Part shown: positions 1 to 11,476 of the stretch, one piece after another
How positions within the stretch are numbered: the first letter of the stretch is position 1
Layout: every line of letters starts with the position of its first letter
NCBI GenBank assembly: GCA_000444245.1
Contig: ATSW01016289.1
Span: 1-28,108 of the forward strand
Source: Botryllus schlosseri
Lineage: Eukaryota; Chordata; Ascidiacea; Stolidobranchia; Styelidae
DNA: 28,108 bases
Direction of reading: 5' to 3'
Position numbers and translations under genes: made by a program
The notes under the pieces: generated by a model
Told to the model about the DNA's origin: nothing
Databases searched by the model: none
The model's input: only the letters and a program-made list of their open reading frames with translations

Positions 1-2184
1 CATTTCCCGTTCGTTTCCTCATACTATAGGTTTGCTGAATTGATCACCACTACGACGCGATCTATATTCGCTGACGTGTGCGTTCGGCTATGCATGGGCC
101 TGATATTTGAGTCGTTCTGTGTGGGGAATGCACTTGTTAAATTCTTTGGCCAATACGATACTGAATGTTTTGAAACCTGACCTGTGTCTTCCGACTGACA
201 TCGGATATGGAATGTATGCAATTCAAATATACATTGTCAATTAGTCATACACGGCAGACAGTTATCTGTTCCACTTCTGACATGACTTTCCCGGCTCTAA
301 ACCTCTAATTCAGTCAAATCATACCGGTACAGTATCACAGCACCAACAACGCTGAAAAAACGCCCCGTTACGTCAGAAAAATTGCATAACGATGTTACGT
401 ATCTGTTTTTCTACGTAGACCCGAGGCCTACAACACTTGAGTATCGTAGGTCCCGTTAGACCTGCGAAAATATAAATCACTAGCTATATTCCATGTGTTG
501 GGACTTTACTGACATATTATGCTCATTAAAAAGTAGAATTATATATCAATTATTACTAGATTATGTCAGATATATTACATAATGTTATGAGGCATTCGTT
601 TTGCTAGTTAGGTCAACGAAAATAGAATTCGCGAACTATGTTTCTTGTGTTGCGATTTTCTTATTTATTGTGTTAATTTTAAAGTATTGTAAAATTAATA
701 TCAGTGCGGTAGATGCTCGGGTGTTGTGGAATATGTTACAGTCGATCGACTCGCGAAGCTTGGCGCCTTGATCCTTTGAAGATGAATAGGCGTGAATCAC
801 ATTAGTATTCGCCTTGACTTCGTTTGATGTACTCGGAATAATCGGCAAAACCACAAAATTACAGTGTTTGCGTTATCTAACCTCTATCGATTTGAGCTTT
901 TTTGGCATGTTTGAAGTGGTGTACGAATCGCACATTATAATTAACAGTACAACTAACACTTGCGGTGTCAACGGACATTTCTTACATAAAATTAGACGGC
1001 AGTTCTACATGTTACAGGACTTACACACAAGAGAAGTATTTGCACGCTATCGTGTACGGTACCCTATTGGTTGAGGGAATTAGCCGGGACTGTAATATCT
1101 GTAATATTTGGAGTCTGTGCTTCTATGACCTGTCCCATTTGAAATCGGCGGATATAGACTTACAGGTGTTGAATACGGCACGAACTCCAGTGATGTCATC
1201 ACACCATAACACGGTCTGAGCTAGGCAATGCCCATGTTGATTTGGTGAATCAGTACGCGACTAGCTTCACAGACCTATCAGGCAGTACTATCAGTCATAT
1301 AATGATTTGCATGTAACAGAATATTACAAACTTGCTTTTCTTCCTCAGATACAATCATTTCACAACAGAAACGTTAAGACCGGTTGGTCCATGACTTGAT
1401 ATACTGCCAAAGTGAGTACTTCGTAATGATAATTCGAAACTGTCAACGAATATAACGGGATTAAATGAATAATCCAATTGATTAAAGATTAAACTATTCC
1501 GGCAGAGAAACAATACGCACTATTGTGAATAATAGCAATCGCCAACGCAGTGAAATGGCAATTGGTCATACGATTGTTGCCAGGATCACTCTATATGTCC
1601 AAACACTTTATTTTAACCGAACAAAATATATTCATCCCACGTTGCTTCAACATACTATTTCTAAACCATGTGAATTCGGCCTTGCTGTAACCGCTAGAAA
1701 TATGCATTCATGTTCGATTAATTACAACATATGCTGTCACAGGCGACGGAACAAATATCCCTGATACGAGAGTAGTGAGCAGCAATTTAAATATTGTTTG
1801 CACAAAGCCATCTAAGAAGTCACTGACGCGAAAAGATAAACATCCGATCCCTCATTTTCGCGAGACTATGTCATCGCAACATTAGAGGGAGCCGCCAACT
1901 TTGGTTCGCGAGCGACCAGTTTTCCGTAACAAGCTAAAAAGACCAGAACAAATGACTCAGGGAGGCTGCGAGAATATGGGATGACATCTCTCTCTGTGCT
2001 AGTCGCGTAATTTTCCTGTAGTTGACATAATGTAGTGGGCCATTTTCAAACTCACGGTGCATGTGTTTTCGCGCCAGCGAGTGGCTTTCCCTAGTCTCCA
2101 CTCGACTGTGACATATACACGTGGGGAGCAGGTGATGCACGCAATATTACTAGGGACTTACATGAGCTGCCATCTAAAAGAAGT
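1..2184. other. AT-rich non-coding DNA, no gene recognised
   Basis: Open segments here are short (under 90 codons), overlap in several frames and show no recognisable domain, signal peptide or consistent splice structure. I see no tRNA, no long repeat and no transposon end. This is either intergenic DNA or a long intron of a gene whose exons lie outside the window. Confidence 0.5.
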
Positions 2185-2194
2185 CCCCCCCCCC
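2185..2194. repeat. C10 homopolymer tract
   Basis: A run of ten cytosines lies just upstream of a possible splice acceptor at 2211-2212. Its exact length is likely to be unreliable in pyrosequencing-derived assemblies. Confidence 0.8.
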
Positions 2195-2212
2195 GCTTTA
2201 ACGCATTGTCAG

Positions 2213-2415
2213 GAATGACATGTCGTCATAGTGCCAGGAAAGCTTTTATTGCCCGCGAGAGTATTGATGCTCTTCAAGAATGTGATATGACCAAAAAATT
2301 CATTTATCAACGTTTGGAAGAAGTCGGCCTCGAAATATCCAGTCTCAACACGTTCATTCGCCACTTAACCACATTACTACAAGAGTTACATCAATCTATC
2401 GTATCGTGGAATTGA
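2213..2415 (+). CDS. possible unrecognised terminal exon
   Basis: A stop-free segment ends at the TGA of 2413-2415 and is preceded by a pyrimidine-rich stretch and TTGTCAG, a usable acceptor. The translation is rich in alternating charged and hydrophobic residues (for example KKFIYQRLEEVGLEISSL) and would form amphipathic helices. No family is recognised, no upstream exon was identified and no convincing poly(A) signal follows closely. A stop-free stretch of about 68 codons can occur by chance, so this is only a candidate. Confidence 0.15.
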
Positions 2416-3182
2416 CCTTTTCGACTAATTCACGTGAAATCGACAATATAAACCATTATTTTTGAATGTGTACCATTAGAAAAGGGCTTTGGTTTCTGTT
2501 TATCCACTCTCACCTCATACATATATCGCGACACTGCAAGATGTTTTGTGAACAAAGTATGAAACGGTATTTCGCTAGCTATCACAGCGTTCCCGAATAT
2601 TAATGTCAGTATACCAACACAATAGACATCTTATATATACCCCATGATGATATATCCCTCTTACTTACCTTCGATCGTAGTTTTTTGCTATCTTTTCCTA
2701 TACATGTCATTATGTCTGACGCTAGAAGTCAAATCGGACTTCGGTCTCTGACCGACACTAAATAGAGTTATCGATAATATGGATTATATACTTTATTTTG
2801 GGTTAAATCCGATGTCAATATGACACGTAAGGTTCCCCTTGAAATCCACCCGAGTTCCAGGGTTCCAGCCTATTACGTTACGTTACGCGTTGCGCGTGAT
2901 TATTGCATTCGCCACCACCTTTATTAGTGCAAATGGATTTTCGACACCCGTTCATATCAATCGCAGGAGCGGATTTTCAAGACACGACCACGTATTTCAA
3001 GAAATGCAGTTACAGAATTCGCTTTCAATAATAGAAGTCGACCCAATTTTTATACGAATAGAATGATCTTATTTTCAAGAAAAGTCATTTTGTTGCTGGT
3101 TATCACTAAGCCTATAGTGATTATATGCACGAGACAGATGACGATTGCACGATAATTCAGCTAAATTTGACCTGAAACTTCC
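2416..3182. other. non-coding DNA, nothing recognised
   Basis: Stop codons are frequent in all frames. The only longer open segment (2839-3066) has no recognisable similarity. The region may include the undetected left part of the transposon relic that ends at 3249. Confidence 0.4.
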
Positions 3183-3249
3183 TGGGGGTCCGCGGAATCC
3201 GTGACGGTCCGAAAGGGGTCCGCGAAGACAAAAACGTTGTGAACCACTG
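3183..3249 (+). mobile_element. hAT-like DNA transposon, right-end relic
   Basis: The segment ends in GTTGTGAACCACTG, the usual right terminus of Charlie-type hAT elements (CAGTGGTTC... when inverted). The preceding GGGGTCCGCG-rich block is typical of such ends. Its last 33 bases match the right end of the element at 9744-11468 at 28 of 33 positions, so both belong to one family. The following CTGTAAAG would be the 8-bp target duplication. I could not find the matching left end, so only this terminus is called. Confidence 0.55.
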
Positions 3250-3345
3250 CTGTAAAGTACATCCTCCGCATTACTCCTCAAAATATGTGATTTAAACCGG
3301 ATGAGAGAACTGTGTCACATTGAGAGCCGATCCCCGCGATTCTCG

Positions 3346-3375
3346 CATACCGAAATGGTAGTTCAGTTCGGTATG
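3346..3375. repeat. 9-bp perfect inverted repeat
   Basis: CATACCGAA at 3346-3354 is followed after 12 bases by its exact reverse complement TTCGGTATG at 3367-3375. It can form a short hairpin. No function is evident and no U-tract follows it. Confidence 0.5.
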
Positions 3376-3708
3376 GCATATGACCCACGTTTCCCAGTGA
3401 TCCACCTAGAACCCCACAAAAGGTGTGCGGGATCGTATCCAGATTTCACTAATACGGAACGTACACGGTGAATCGCTTGGAGGAGTCCCCAAATTGTTCC
3501 GTCGCCATGAGAAATATATACCACGAACCTCCTATCATACCTACCATGCCTGACAAAGGTATACTATAAGTCCATATGAGGCTATGATCCAGTCGAAAAT
3601 ACTCCTAGATGTGTATGACTCTCTAGATCTTGACATATTTGCTGAAGGTTAGGTCACACTTTTGTAAGATATTTGGCCCGTCAAAGGCAGCCATATTTGT
3701 GATGTGAC

Positions 3709-3754
3709 CCGCTGTGAAATTGACGTTCACGACCCTATGATAGTGTCACAGCGG
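3709..3754. repeat. 9-bp inverted repeat, possible MITE fragment
   Basis: CCGCTGTGA at 3709-3717 is matched by TCACAGCGG at 3746-3754. Similar wording (TGTGATGTCACAGTGGATT) occurs inside the MITE near 14660, which hints at shared repeat ancestry, but the match is too short to assign a family. Confidence 0.35.
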
Positions 3755-5015
3755 ATTTGGTGGTGCACTTACATTGCTGATGGATTGGACGTTTTCTGTC
3801 GACGTTGATATAATTAATTGGATTTCAGCTCGTAGTGGATGTAACGGAAGGTACATTGTAATTATTTCTAGTGGGATAACAGCAGACTCTTCCTGTTACA
3901 AATCGAGTACAACATTTTAATCCAAATTATGCATGCACGTAGGCACGCAGGTTTTATGACCTCAATATACTTCTGAGTAAGGTTATGATTTCGGGTCCAA
4001 CCCTTTTCGGCCCTTTGGGTGTATGTGTAACTGGTTTAAAAATGGATGTCCATTGACCATTCAAGTTACACCTCACTATTCCATCATACGACTTACGAGA
4101 GTACGTAATGTGAGGCGATTCACCGTACAGTTATATCTGATAAGTGCAGCTACACCAATGCCGCATTGCCGGCGTCGTATCAGTAACGATGAATTCGCGG
4201 TTAAAACAGAAATATTCCCGATGACGTAATCAACTGTTTATGTAGGTTAGCGATTTGTGGTTCCAGCAAAAATATCAGGCGAGCAGTATCCCATGATAAG
4301 TTTTGTCGAAACAGAGATTTTTCGCCTACGAATAATAGCCGTGGGGTAACAACCGTCACGCTCCGCCTCCAATCTCATCTTGATTAAAACTAAGTCCTCG
4401 CGATAATTCATCAGCACGACATGTCTCTGTCACGCTACCACGCTTGTGATATTCTCATTTCTGATACGGACAAAAAGTTCAAAAGTTTGATACGGTTTCA
4501 TGCAATATCATCCGATTTAATGCACCGGCATCACGTAAAACAGCGAAACTTCTAGAAATTATCGCCAGTGCGTGATTGTACATAAACAGCGACGCATTTG
4601 AGTATTAGCCCAAGTTTTAATCCGCACGAAATCCATAGAGTCTTTGGCCATGTAGATATTCTCGTTTCAAAGAATTTTACAAAAGTAACAATGCTGTCTT
4701 GTTGTAAGTATTCGAATCGGTTTTCGTAGCCCCGGGCGAGCCATTGTTTGTGGCAAAATCTCTCTTTTAAAGCTAAAATTAACAATTATCGAGAGCAATA
4801 TTTTTCTAGCGTTCATCCGCGAGAAATTGAGCGTTATAACTTTCATTAGCAAATTAATAGACGCGCAGCTGCGATTTAATTTCAGATACATGTACCGTTT
4901 ACAACGGCAAAACATTTCATCTCTTAAAGCTTCTTTCGTGGAAATTTCCGCATTCCGAAATGCTCAAAGTGATAATCTAATCGGAAACTTTATAGGATGC
5001 ATTTCTCTACAACAG
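3755..5015. other. non-coding DNA, nothing recognised
   Basis: Open segments of up to about 80 codons occur on both strands (for example 4023-4229 on plus, 4552-4915 on minus) but have no recognisable domains and overlap one another in opposite directions. No RNA gene or transposon terminus was seen. Confidence 0.45.
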
Positions 5016-5168
5016 ATGCGCCGCTGCTGCAATTTTGTGTTGAACCGGTGTGCTGTCAGAGATGAACGTCCCCTCTTGTACTCTTGTACTGGAATGCAAT
5101 GTTCTTTTATGGACACAGGGATAAGACATTTACTCGCTGCTATGAAGAGTGCTAATAGTACAAATTGA
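5016..5168 (+). CDS. possible cysteine-rich terminal exon of an unrecognised gene
   Basis: The segment follows TTTCTCTACAACAG, a good splice acceptor, and encodes about 50 residues to the TGA at 5166-5168. It begins MRRCCNFVLNRCAVRDE and continues with LLYSCTGMQCSFMD. Five cysteines fall within the first 33 residues, and the segment is visibly richer in G and C than its flanks. An AATAAA lies 82 bases past the stop (5250-5255), as expected for a last exon. The frame is also open upstream to an ATG at 4827, giving 113 codons. I do not recognise the family. A secreted peptide precursor is possible, but no signal-peptide exon was located and chance cannot be excluded. Confidence 0.25.
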   Translation: MRRCCNFVLNRCAVRDERPLLYSCTGMQCSFMDTGIRHLLAAMKSANSTN

Positions 5169-5249
5169 CAAGGAATCTACTTCTTCCAAGATTTTGTATG
5201 GATTGATAAATATTAAAACTGTATGTGTTGATGTTATTGTTTTGATATT

Positions 5250-5255
5250 AATAAA
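5250..5255 (+). terminator. AATAAA poly(A) signal candidate
   Basis: AATAAA occurs 82 bases after the stop of the candidate exon at 5016-5168. It is only meaningful if that exon is real, because such hexamers are common in AT-rich DNA. Confidence 0.25.
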
Positions 5256-8220
5256 TTACATTCGTCATTTTACACAGGGCTGATTCGGAAAATTTGAGAG
5301 GTTTTCCACCACTTGCTATATTTGTGACATAATATTGCCACTCCATTGCTCTCCTGAAATGAACATTTTACTAGTTGAGTGATCTTAGTTTTAACGTAAT
5401 TGTAAAGGTATTAGCACAATTCGAAATTTGTGGTTCGTGGATTTTACTGTCATTTAAAATATATTCGCGGATTGTGTCTTGTCTACAAATTGAACGTCGA
5501 GGAAGAAGGGTCTTCGAAATTGAATTATAATTACTAATTTTAGTCGAAATAAGTTATGAACCTGTGTCACACTTTATATGTGGAAGAAGATAATCCGGCT
5601 AGGTAATCTTTCCATTCTGTTAGCGCATAGAGCAGAGGTTCGAAGTTGTGCCGGGATTACGACCCAGCTTTATAAAATATTTCGGGTGTAAATTTAGTAG
5701 AATGAATACTGGACCAATCAACGATATAAACTTTATACCACGGAGTTTCCGGGGTCACATCGGGCTTAAATCAGGTTGCGACCTACATTCGGGTCCGCGC
5801 CCAAGTTACACTTCTGCCTCAGATTCAGTTCCGTAACGGATTAACTCCTGAACATGTTGGCATTACAATTACAAATAGCAACATTAGCAAACATCGCCTC
5901 GCACCAAGGACAAGATCATCCAGCCATTCCCGTGACAGGTTTTCTCTTGTTAAATCATCATTCGCGTGACTGGAGTTCTTCAATACGGAGAGCAAGAATA
6001 ATGCGGTCTGCCTAAAATGTAACGCAATTCATACGACTCGCAGTACTCAAGGGGTTCCCACTTCACCATATTGTACTTAGCTATAGTCAGACACCATTCC
6101 ATTATTGCTCTAGCTTTGTCTGAAATAGCTTTTATTCGTCGAAGAAATAGAGGCACGTGCTTGAGTAACATTTTATAGAACTCAGTTTCAACTTGAAATA
6201 AGGTTTCCCACTATATGCAACCAACCTTAGAATGAATTATCCAGCAATCATGGATATGCGCGTCCGGGCAATGAAGTGGTGAAGACACAGCCCTCGCATA
6301 TGCATGTCGTGCAGCGCAATGTTTCTCCATATAACAAAAGTCTTGTAGCGTAAACGGCACGGCAAGCCTTGCAAATTTCCTATTACAATTTATCAATGTT
6401 AAATCTGTTTGTAGCGAAACTTACAACCCATCAAGTTTCAAGCGTTGATCCATTATGATGAATTTATAACACGGAATGTTCTCCATTTCGATTAAGTTTA
6501 TATGTTACGATCTGTGCGTTCTCTGATTTGATTGTGTTATTCACCGGGCCCGCAATCGCCGTTTCTAATCACGCCACCATGTTACAAGCTTGCTGTATGC
6601 CTGACAAGTATAATAGGCACGTTTGAAGTATAATAGTACCATTGTATTTGTAAATGTTCGACTAGCCCTTTATGGTTTCTTCAATTTAACTAAATAGCAT
6701 CGGAAGAAAGTCACCCAAACTCAGATTTAAATCTAACTCGTAACGCCGTTCATCACTATAATGCTATGCGCCATGTTTTTGATATGCATCAACTCGAGAT
6801 TTCGCGACAAAGAAACTTTTGCTTTGTTGATCGCCTTCACCTGTTATTTCATCGACTGTGTACTGGGACATTATTATTAAAACACCCACTGTTTCGATGC
6901 TGTAACATTAGTGCAGGTTAGTTGCCACCTTCCAGCGGAGCGGTGTTAGCAAAACATTGCAAGTGAAAAATCATTTGCAGTCATTCAAAATGAAATTATA
7001 GCTCACTTTTAGGATAAATTTACTTATCCATTGGTAAGTATCTATCCGGCTGTGAAGGTTAACCATTTGGTGTACGGAGACCCTGTGACGTATCAGAATC
7101 ACTCATATACCCTTTCCGGCCGCGTTGTAGTGAGTTACCGCGAATGTCGTAAAACCAAACGAGTATGGCACATGATGGATAGTTGCATTTTCATATTTCA
7201 CGTATGAGGAATGAGGATTGTAGTAAAATATGGATAACGATCATTAACGTCATTTAGACGTTTAGACGTGAGTTGTATATGTGGGACTGTGAGTCATTAT
7301 ATGAGTAACAACTTGCTAAAGTTTTCGCCGAATCTGAATATTTGCAGATGTTGATCGTTTCTATCTCTCATCTTAATATTAGGATATGAACCCAGATTAT
7401 GTTCTAATCCTTGTATATGATGACTGATCAACAAACGGTTTAAACTTTGCCAGCATGTGCAGGATTGCAGGGCCACTATCAAAACCGCCGGACACTTTCA
7501 TTTGTCGATGCAGCAGAAGTGGTCAACCATAGGTTTAAGTGGTCGGAATAGAAATGTCATTGGGGCTAATGCAGAGCGATTGTTTAGTATATAAGTTGAG
7601 ATGAATAGCTTTCAAGTCAAAGACAACGAGTATAATTTGACCTTTTCACTGAGATAACATCGGATCTGCAAATACCGCGATGAACGTTTCATTGATGTCA
7701 GAGCCCATAGTATATATAAGTCATGCAATAACGAAAACACCGACGTTCCAACGTATTCAAATACGCTAATGCCAGGTTATGCATCATAACTCAGCAAGCT
7801 GCGTCGAATAGTATCCACACATTTCAAACAATTTACATGTATATGTCGAGCCGTTATTTGATCACGAACAGTTTGTTCGGGATAAATATCAAAGTAACCG
7901 CTGTTTGGTTGACCTCATCTTTTCACGTCTCTTGACGTCTCACACGAGACGAGTCTATTCGCTCATCCAGTCATCAGCAAGGTAGAGGTAAGCTTCGTCG
8001 AGTCGTTGACTCGGGAATACCGTATACGCCCGAATATCACGCCATACTGGTGTTATGTTTTAACCAGACAGTCGGGGTTAACTTGTGGTTACCGATCACG
8101 TGTATAGCGCTTGATGCATCAAATGTATTGTATCCCAGTTCTATGTTGTTTGTGGTATTTATGGTCTTTTCGACTACAATGGTCATTTACACTAGGCCGA
8201 TAATCTTTATTTTGATTCCG
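5256..8220. other. non-coding DNA, no gene recognised
   Basis: No coding pattern, tRNA or clear element terminus was seen. At 5632 the wording CAGAGGTTCGAAGTTGTG followed by a GACC-rich block vaguely resembles a hAT left end preceded by GCATAGAG, but no partner end was found and I do not call it. A short imperfect tandem of AAGTATAATAG occurs near 6606-6635. Confidence 0.4.
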
Positions 8221-8340
8221 TAGTACGGCCCACTTCTAGGCTTTTAAGACACCGCCCACGCGGATCATATGGTGAGGAGGCACCTGGATAAACCTGCAAC
8301 ACTTGGGAAGGAATTCTGGAGTCGGCCTCGGTCGGACTAC
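8221..8340 (+). repeat. direct repeat, copy 1
   Basis: This block of about 120 bp (ACGGCCCAC, then AAGACACCGC, GATCA, AATTCTG and GTCGG in order) recurs in the same order and orientation at 8797-8920. By eye the copies are about three quarters identical with small indels. Spacing between copies is 576 bp. No protein is encoded. It may be a tandem unit, or the ends of an element whose class cannot be told. Confidence 0.7.
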
Positions 8341-8796
8341 AACCCGCAACCTATTGATGTTGCAGCTGTGGATCATACCACTTCTTGATTTTTATCATAT
8401 TCGAGCCATCGTATATGTTGCTATACCTTGCACTCCATGTGGCAACACAATACTCATTACGACACCGCACTCCATGAACGATTTTCAGGTACATTTAAGT
8501 CCAATGTTTGCCATTTACTTTCGTCGTGTCACAATTGTAGGCACTGCGCTAGTCTGTGTGAGCCTTTGAGGTGGGCGTGGGGAGTGGGCGTTTCAAGTGT
8601 GTGTCTTTCTTTACCAAATGAATTTATTCGTCACGTGGCATTTACACGTTGTTGCTGTTGTAGTACTCATGGGGTTCAGGGATATCTAGAAGTTCTATAT
8701 ATCACTGGTGGGGTTTTGGCTTTTGACCACATTTGTCATGCTACACAAGGCCGGTATTTATCATTGCGATTCCTGAAATCCTGAGTTGCCGACTTT

Positions 8797-8920
8797 TAAC
8801 ACGGCCCACTGCCGTTTTAGGCTTTCGTAAGACACCGCTTACGCTGATCAGATGTCGAGAAGTACAGATAATCCTACAACACTGAGGTGGAAATTCTGAA
8901 GTCGACTTCGGTCCGGTGTA
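8797..8920 (+). repeat. direct repeat, copy 2
   Basis: Diverged second copy of the block at 8221-8340, with the same order of shared words (ACGGCCCAC, TAGGCTTT, AAGACACCGC, GATCA, AATTCTG, CTTCGGTC). The DNA between the copies has no recognisable protein. Its two overlapping open segments (8303-8569 and 8428-8784) look fortuitous. Confidence 0.7.
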
Positions 8921-9735
8921 GTAGCTCGTGGTCATATTCTTATAGTAAAACTTACCATTAACCTCAACCTGACCGGGCAAGATTCCTGGGAGATTCGGTT
9001 CAGGTTAGTTTATGAAGAAACAAGTCGCAATGTATTGTAATCAAACACATGTCCGGGCCTACATATAGGCCTAATAATAAAAGAACATGTAAATATGAGA
9101 AATACACACTGAAAGATAAGCTAAAATGAAAAAGCTACGGAAATGAAGACTACTCCAAGACGTTTCGACACCTTCCTATCTTTCATTGTATGGCAGTCTT
9201 GTGGCGTATTGAAATGATGAAATTATCAGCAATAAAGTGAATTGAATTTTGAAGTAGGTAGGCGAAGGCGCCTTGTCAGATCATCATCGTCCAGTAATCA
9301 CTTGGACACTTGATTAGTAGCCTACTTGACAAAGCGATTTTGTCGCAATTAAGAGTCCACAACAGGACCTAAATAATTCATTTTTTTACATAGAAAAATT
9401 AATGGATGATCCTCGCCGTATATTCAAAACGTTGTGAGATTAACTCAGAGGGCACTATTGCGCATTGCGCGCATGTCGAACGTCTCAAGAGCGTCACGGT
9501 CCACAACGTGCTTGATCACAGAGTATTTAAGACGATTGTACCTTTGGTCATAGCTGTAAACAAGTATTATACAATTCACATTCCGAGAATTCGCCAAAAA
9601 GTTGGATTTCTTTTGTTATGAATTCGGCGAAAAGAAAAAGAGGGTGATGTAAGCCATCAAGTTAGCGGACAAAATTGAATTGACGAGTAGGCCCACCACT
9701 AGCATCGCATAGTACTCTGGAGCTATATGATAGTA
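8921..9735. other. non-coding DNA, nothing recognised
   Basis: No gene or repeat terminus is visible. The only open segment of note (9406-9621) is 71 codons without recognisable similarity. An isolated AATAAA at 9231 has no coding segment next to it. Confidence 0.45.
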
Positions 9736-9743
9736 CACTAGAG

Positions 9744-11468
9744 CAGTGGTTCTCAACCGCCAAGATGTCATTTGTTTAAGGCTTGTCGATTGCTAAATCA
9801 TATAAAACGTCAAATTTTAAACAGATTCATAACTTCGTGAAGTAACATTAGGTCTGGAAAAGTATTTGATTTGACTTGAAGTTCAATCCGTGTCATTTGA
9901 CGACATGCAAGCGACCAGTACAAGCTGACTCACTAAAACGCGCAGTTTGTGCGATCATTTGTTTTCGATTAATTCATTTTGTGCGGGACAGTAACGGCCG
10001 CACCTCAAACCCCCCAATGCGACCGGGGACGAGCTTGAAGGGGGCCCAAAATTATTTCGTGAATGAACATAAATTATAAAGTAATTTTTGAAACTTTATC
10101 CAACTTTTTCAGTTGTTTTCGTGATTTAGTGTCATAAAATGTCTTCATTATTGGGTGCCCTTCACCCAAGAAATACACATGATTTATATAAATAGTCATT
10201 TTGGCGTAAGCCATTACCGCGCCACGACGCACCAACACATAATGAAGTTTAGGCTAACATGGGACTCCGAACAGCGTGACAAAAATTTGGCAGCGAGAAA
10301 ACCTTGGCCGAAAGCGACTCCCTTTTTTGACCGAAAACTGCGATATATATATGTCTAATTTTCCATCGACACCTAAATGGCTGGCGCCGAATCTTACTGT
10401 CCTGGCAATCTGTACCCCACAAGACCAATGCCATACCACAGTGAAACATTATTTGCCTGTGAAGAAATAGCAATTTTGAATCGTGTTTGGCTTTTAGTTT
10501 AGAGAACGCTTGGGCGATTTCAATATCTATTCACTTTAAAACATACAGTAGGTCACAAAATAAAAACACGCAACGAAATAACTATTCCAACTGGCCCGCC
10601 CTAACATGTTTAATTATTAACTACACGCCCTTAATTTTCCAAGACGACTCCTCATTCAGCTCTACCCGAAATCTGATAATTCGAATAGGATAAAAAAAAT
10701 TATAGCAATATATATGCATTGCAATTATCAATACTATGCAATGTTGACTGATTCAGTCACGAATTGTAGAAAATGTTTCCGCTCGATGCGATTAGGTGAC
10801 ACAAACTCTCTGCCTACACTGAGTAGAATGAATGTACTCACGAGTACTGGTGGAAACATTCACCCAGCCAACAGTGGGGTCTTGGGGAGGGGGGCGAAAT
10901 CCACCAGGTGTTTGGTTTATCACCCTATGGGTGGCCAAAGACCAACCTTTTTTGGGGGAGGGCGGTGAGCCGACGAAGTGCTTTTTGATCCTGATTTTGT
11001 GGATGGTCATTTATAGCTGTTGTCAAGTGTTTTTGTGAAGTGCATCGTATTGGTAGTAGCCAGAGTAGCCTACGTCTGTTGGTAGTGTGCAATGACCAAG
11101 ATAGCACGATAAGGTGCTTGGTTCGATTCCGAAACACTTCTTCTCTCGCTATTGTCGAAACGACGAATATTATTCGAGTTAGTGTGGTCGGCTAAATCCA
11201 CAACCTTCGGTGCGAAAGACTGTATAGCGACTATCGGCGGTAGAATGTCGGTCTGGGCAAGGCAATTTTACCTTGACTCAGCACAATCACTATACCGTAA
11301 AATGATATGGATGCCATCATGAACATAATTAAGTACGATCAAAACCATCGAGATGTCAACCTCTATCACAATATGCTTGCAAAAGCGGTTGTATACGTTA
11401 CGTTCTGGGGTGATTTCAATTTTTGAAAGTCCACCGGTCCGCGAGGTGAAAAAGGTTGAGAACCACTG
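9744..11468 (+). mobile_element. hAT-type DNA transposon, non-autonomous or decayed
   Basis: The left end CAGTGGTTCTCAACC at 9744-9758 is matched by a perfect 15-bp inverted copy GGTTGAGAACCACTG at 11454-11468. The 8 bases before it are CACTAGAG and those after it are CTCTAGAA (6 of 8 identical), or CTCTAGAG beyond the neighbouring MITE (7 of 8). Terminal CAG...CTG and an 8-bp CTAG-centred duplication are the hallmarks of Charlie/Tip100-like hAT elements. No transposase is recognisable inside the 1725 bp, and a SINE sits in the right part. Two separate elements with similar ends cannot be fully excluded. Confidence 0.6.
11064..11310 (+). mobile_element. tRNA-derived SINE relic
   Basis: GGTTCGATTCC at 11120-11130 is an exact RNA polymerase III B box. 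An A-box-like CTGTTGGTAGTG lies at 11075-11086, at tRNA-like spacing. The T-arm can pair over four of five positions but the rest of the cloverleaf is degraded, so it is not a working tRNA. Further on, CTGGGCAAGGCAATTTTACC at 11253-11272 resembles the body motif of many animal tRNA-SINEs. The 3' limit is approximate. It lies inside the hAT element 9744-11468 and so inserted after it, if that element is one unit. Confidence 0.55.
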
Positions 11469-11476
11469 CTCTAGAA

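Noticed and set aside
3346-3375. Hairpin as a terminator or miRNA precursor
   Set aside because: The stem is only 9 bp, too short for a miRNA precursor, and no T-tract follows it.
5632-5800. Possible hAT left end (CAGAGGTTCGAAG) and a GGTTCGA word
   Set aside because: No matching right end or duplicated octamer was found, and the B-box consensus fails after GGTTCGA.
8303-8784. Overlapping 88- and 118-codon open frames
   Set aside because: They start inside a non-coding direct repeat, have erratic composition and no recognisable domain.
11120-11130. Functional tRNA gene
   Set aside because: The B box is perfect, but the acceptor and anticodon stems do not pair, and SINE body sequence follows. 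Called as a SINE relic instead.
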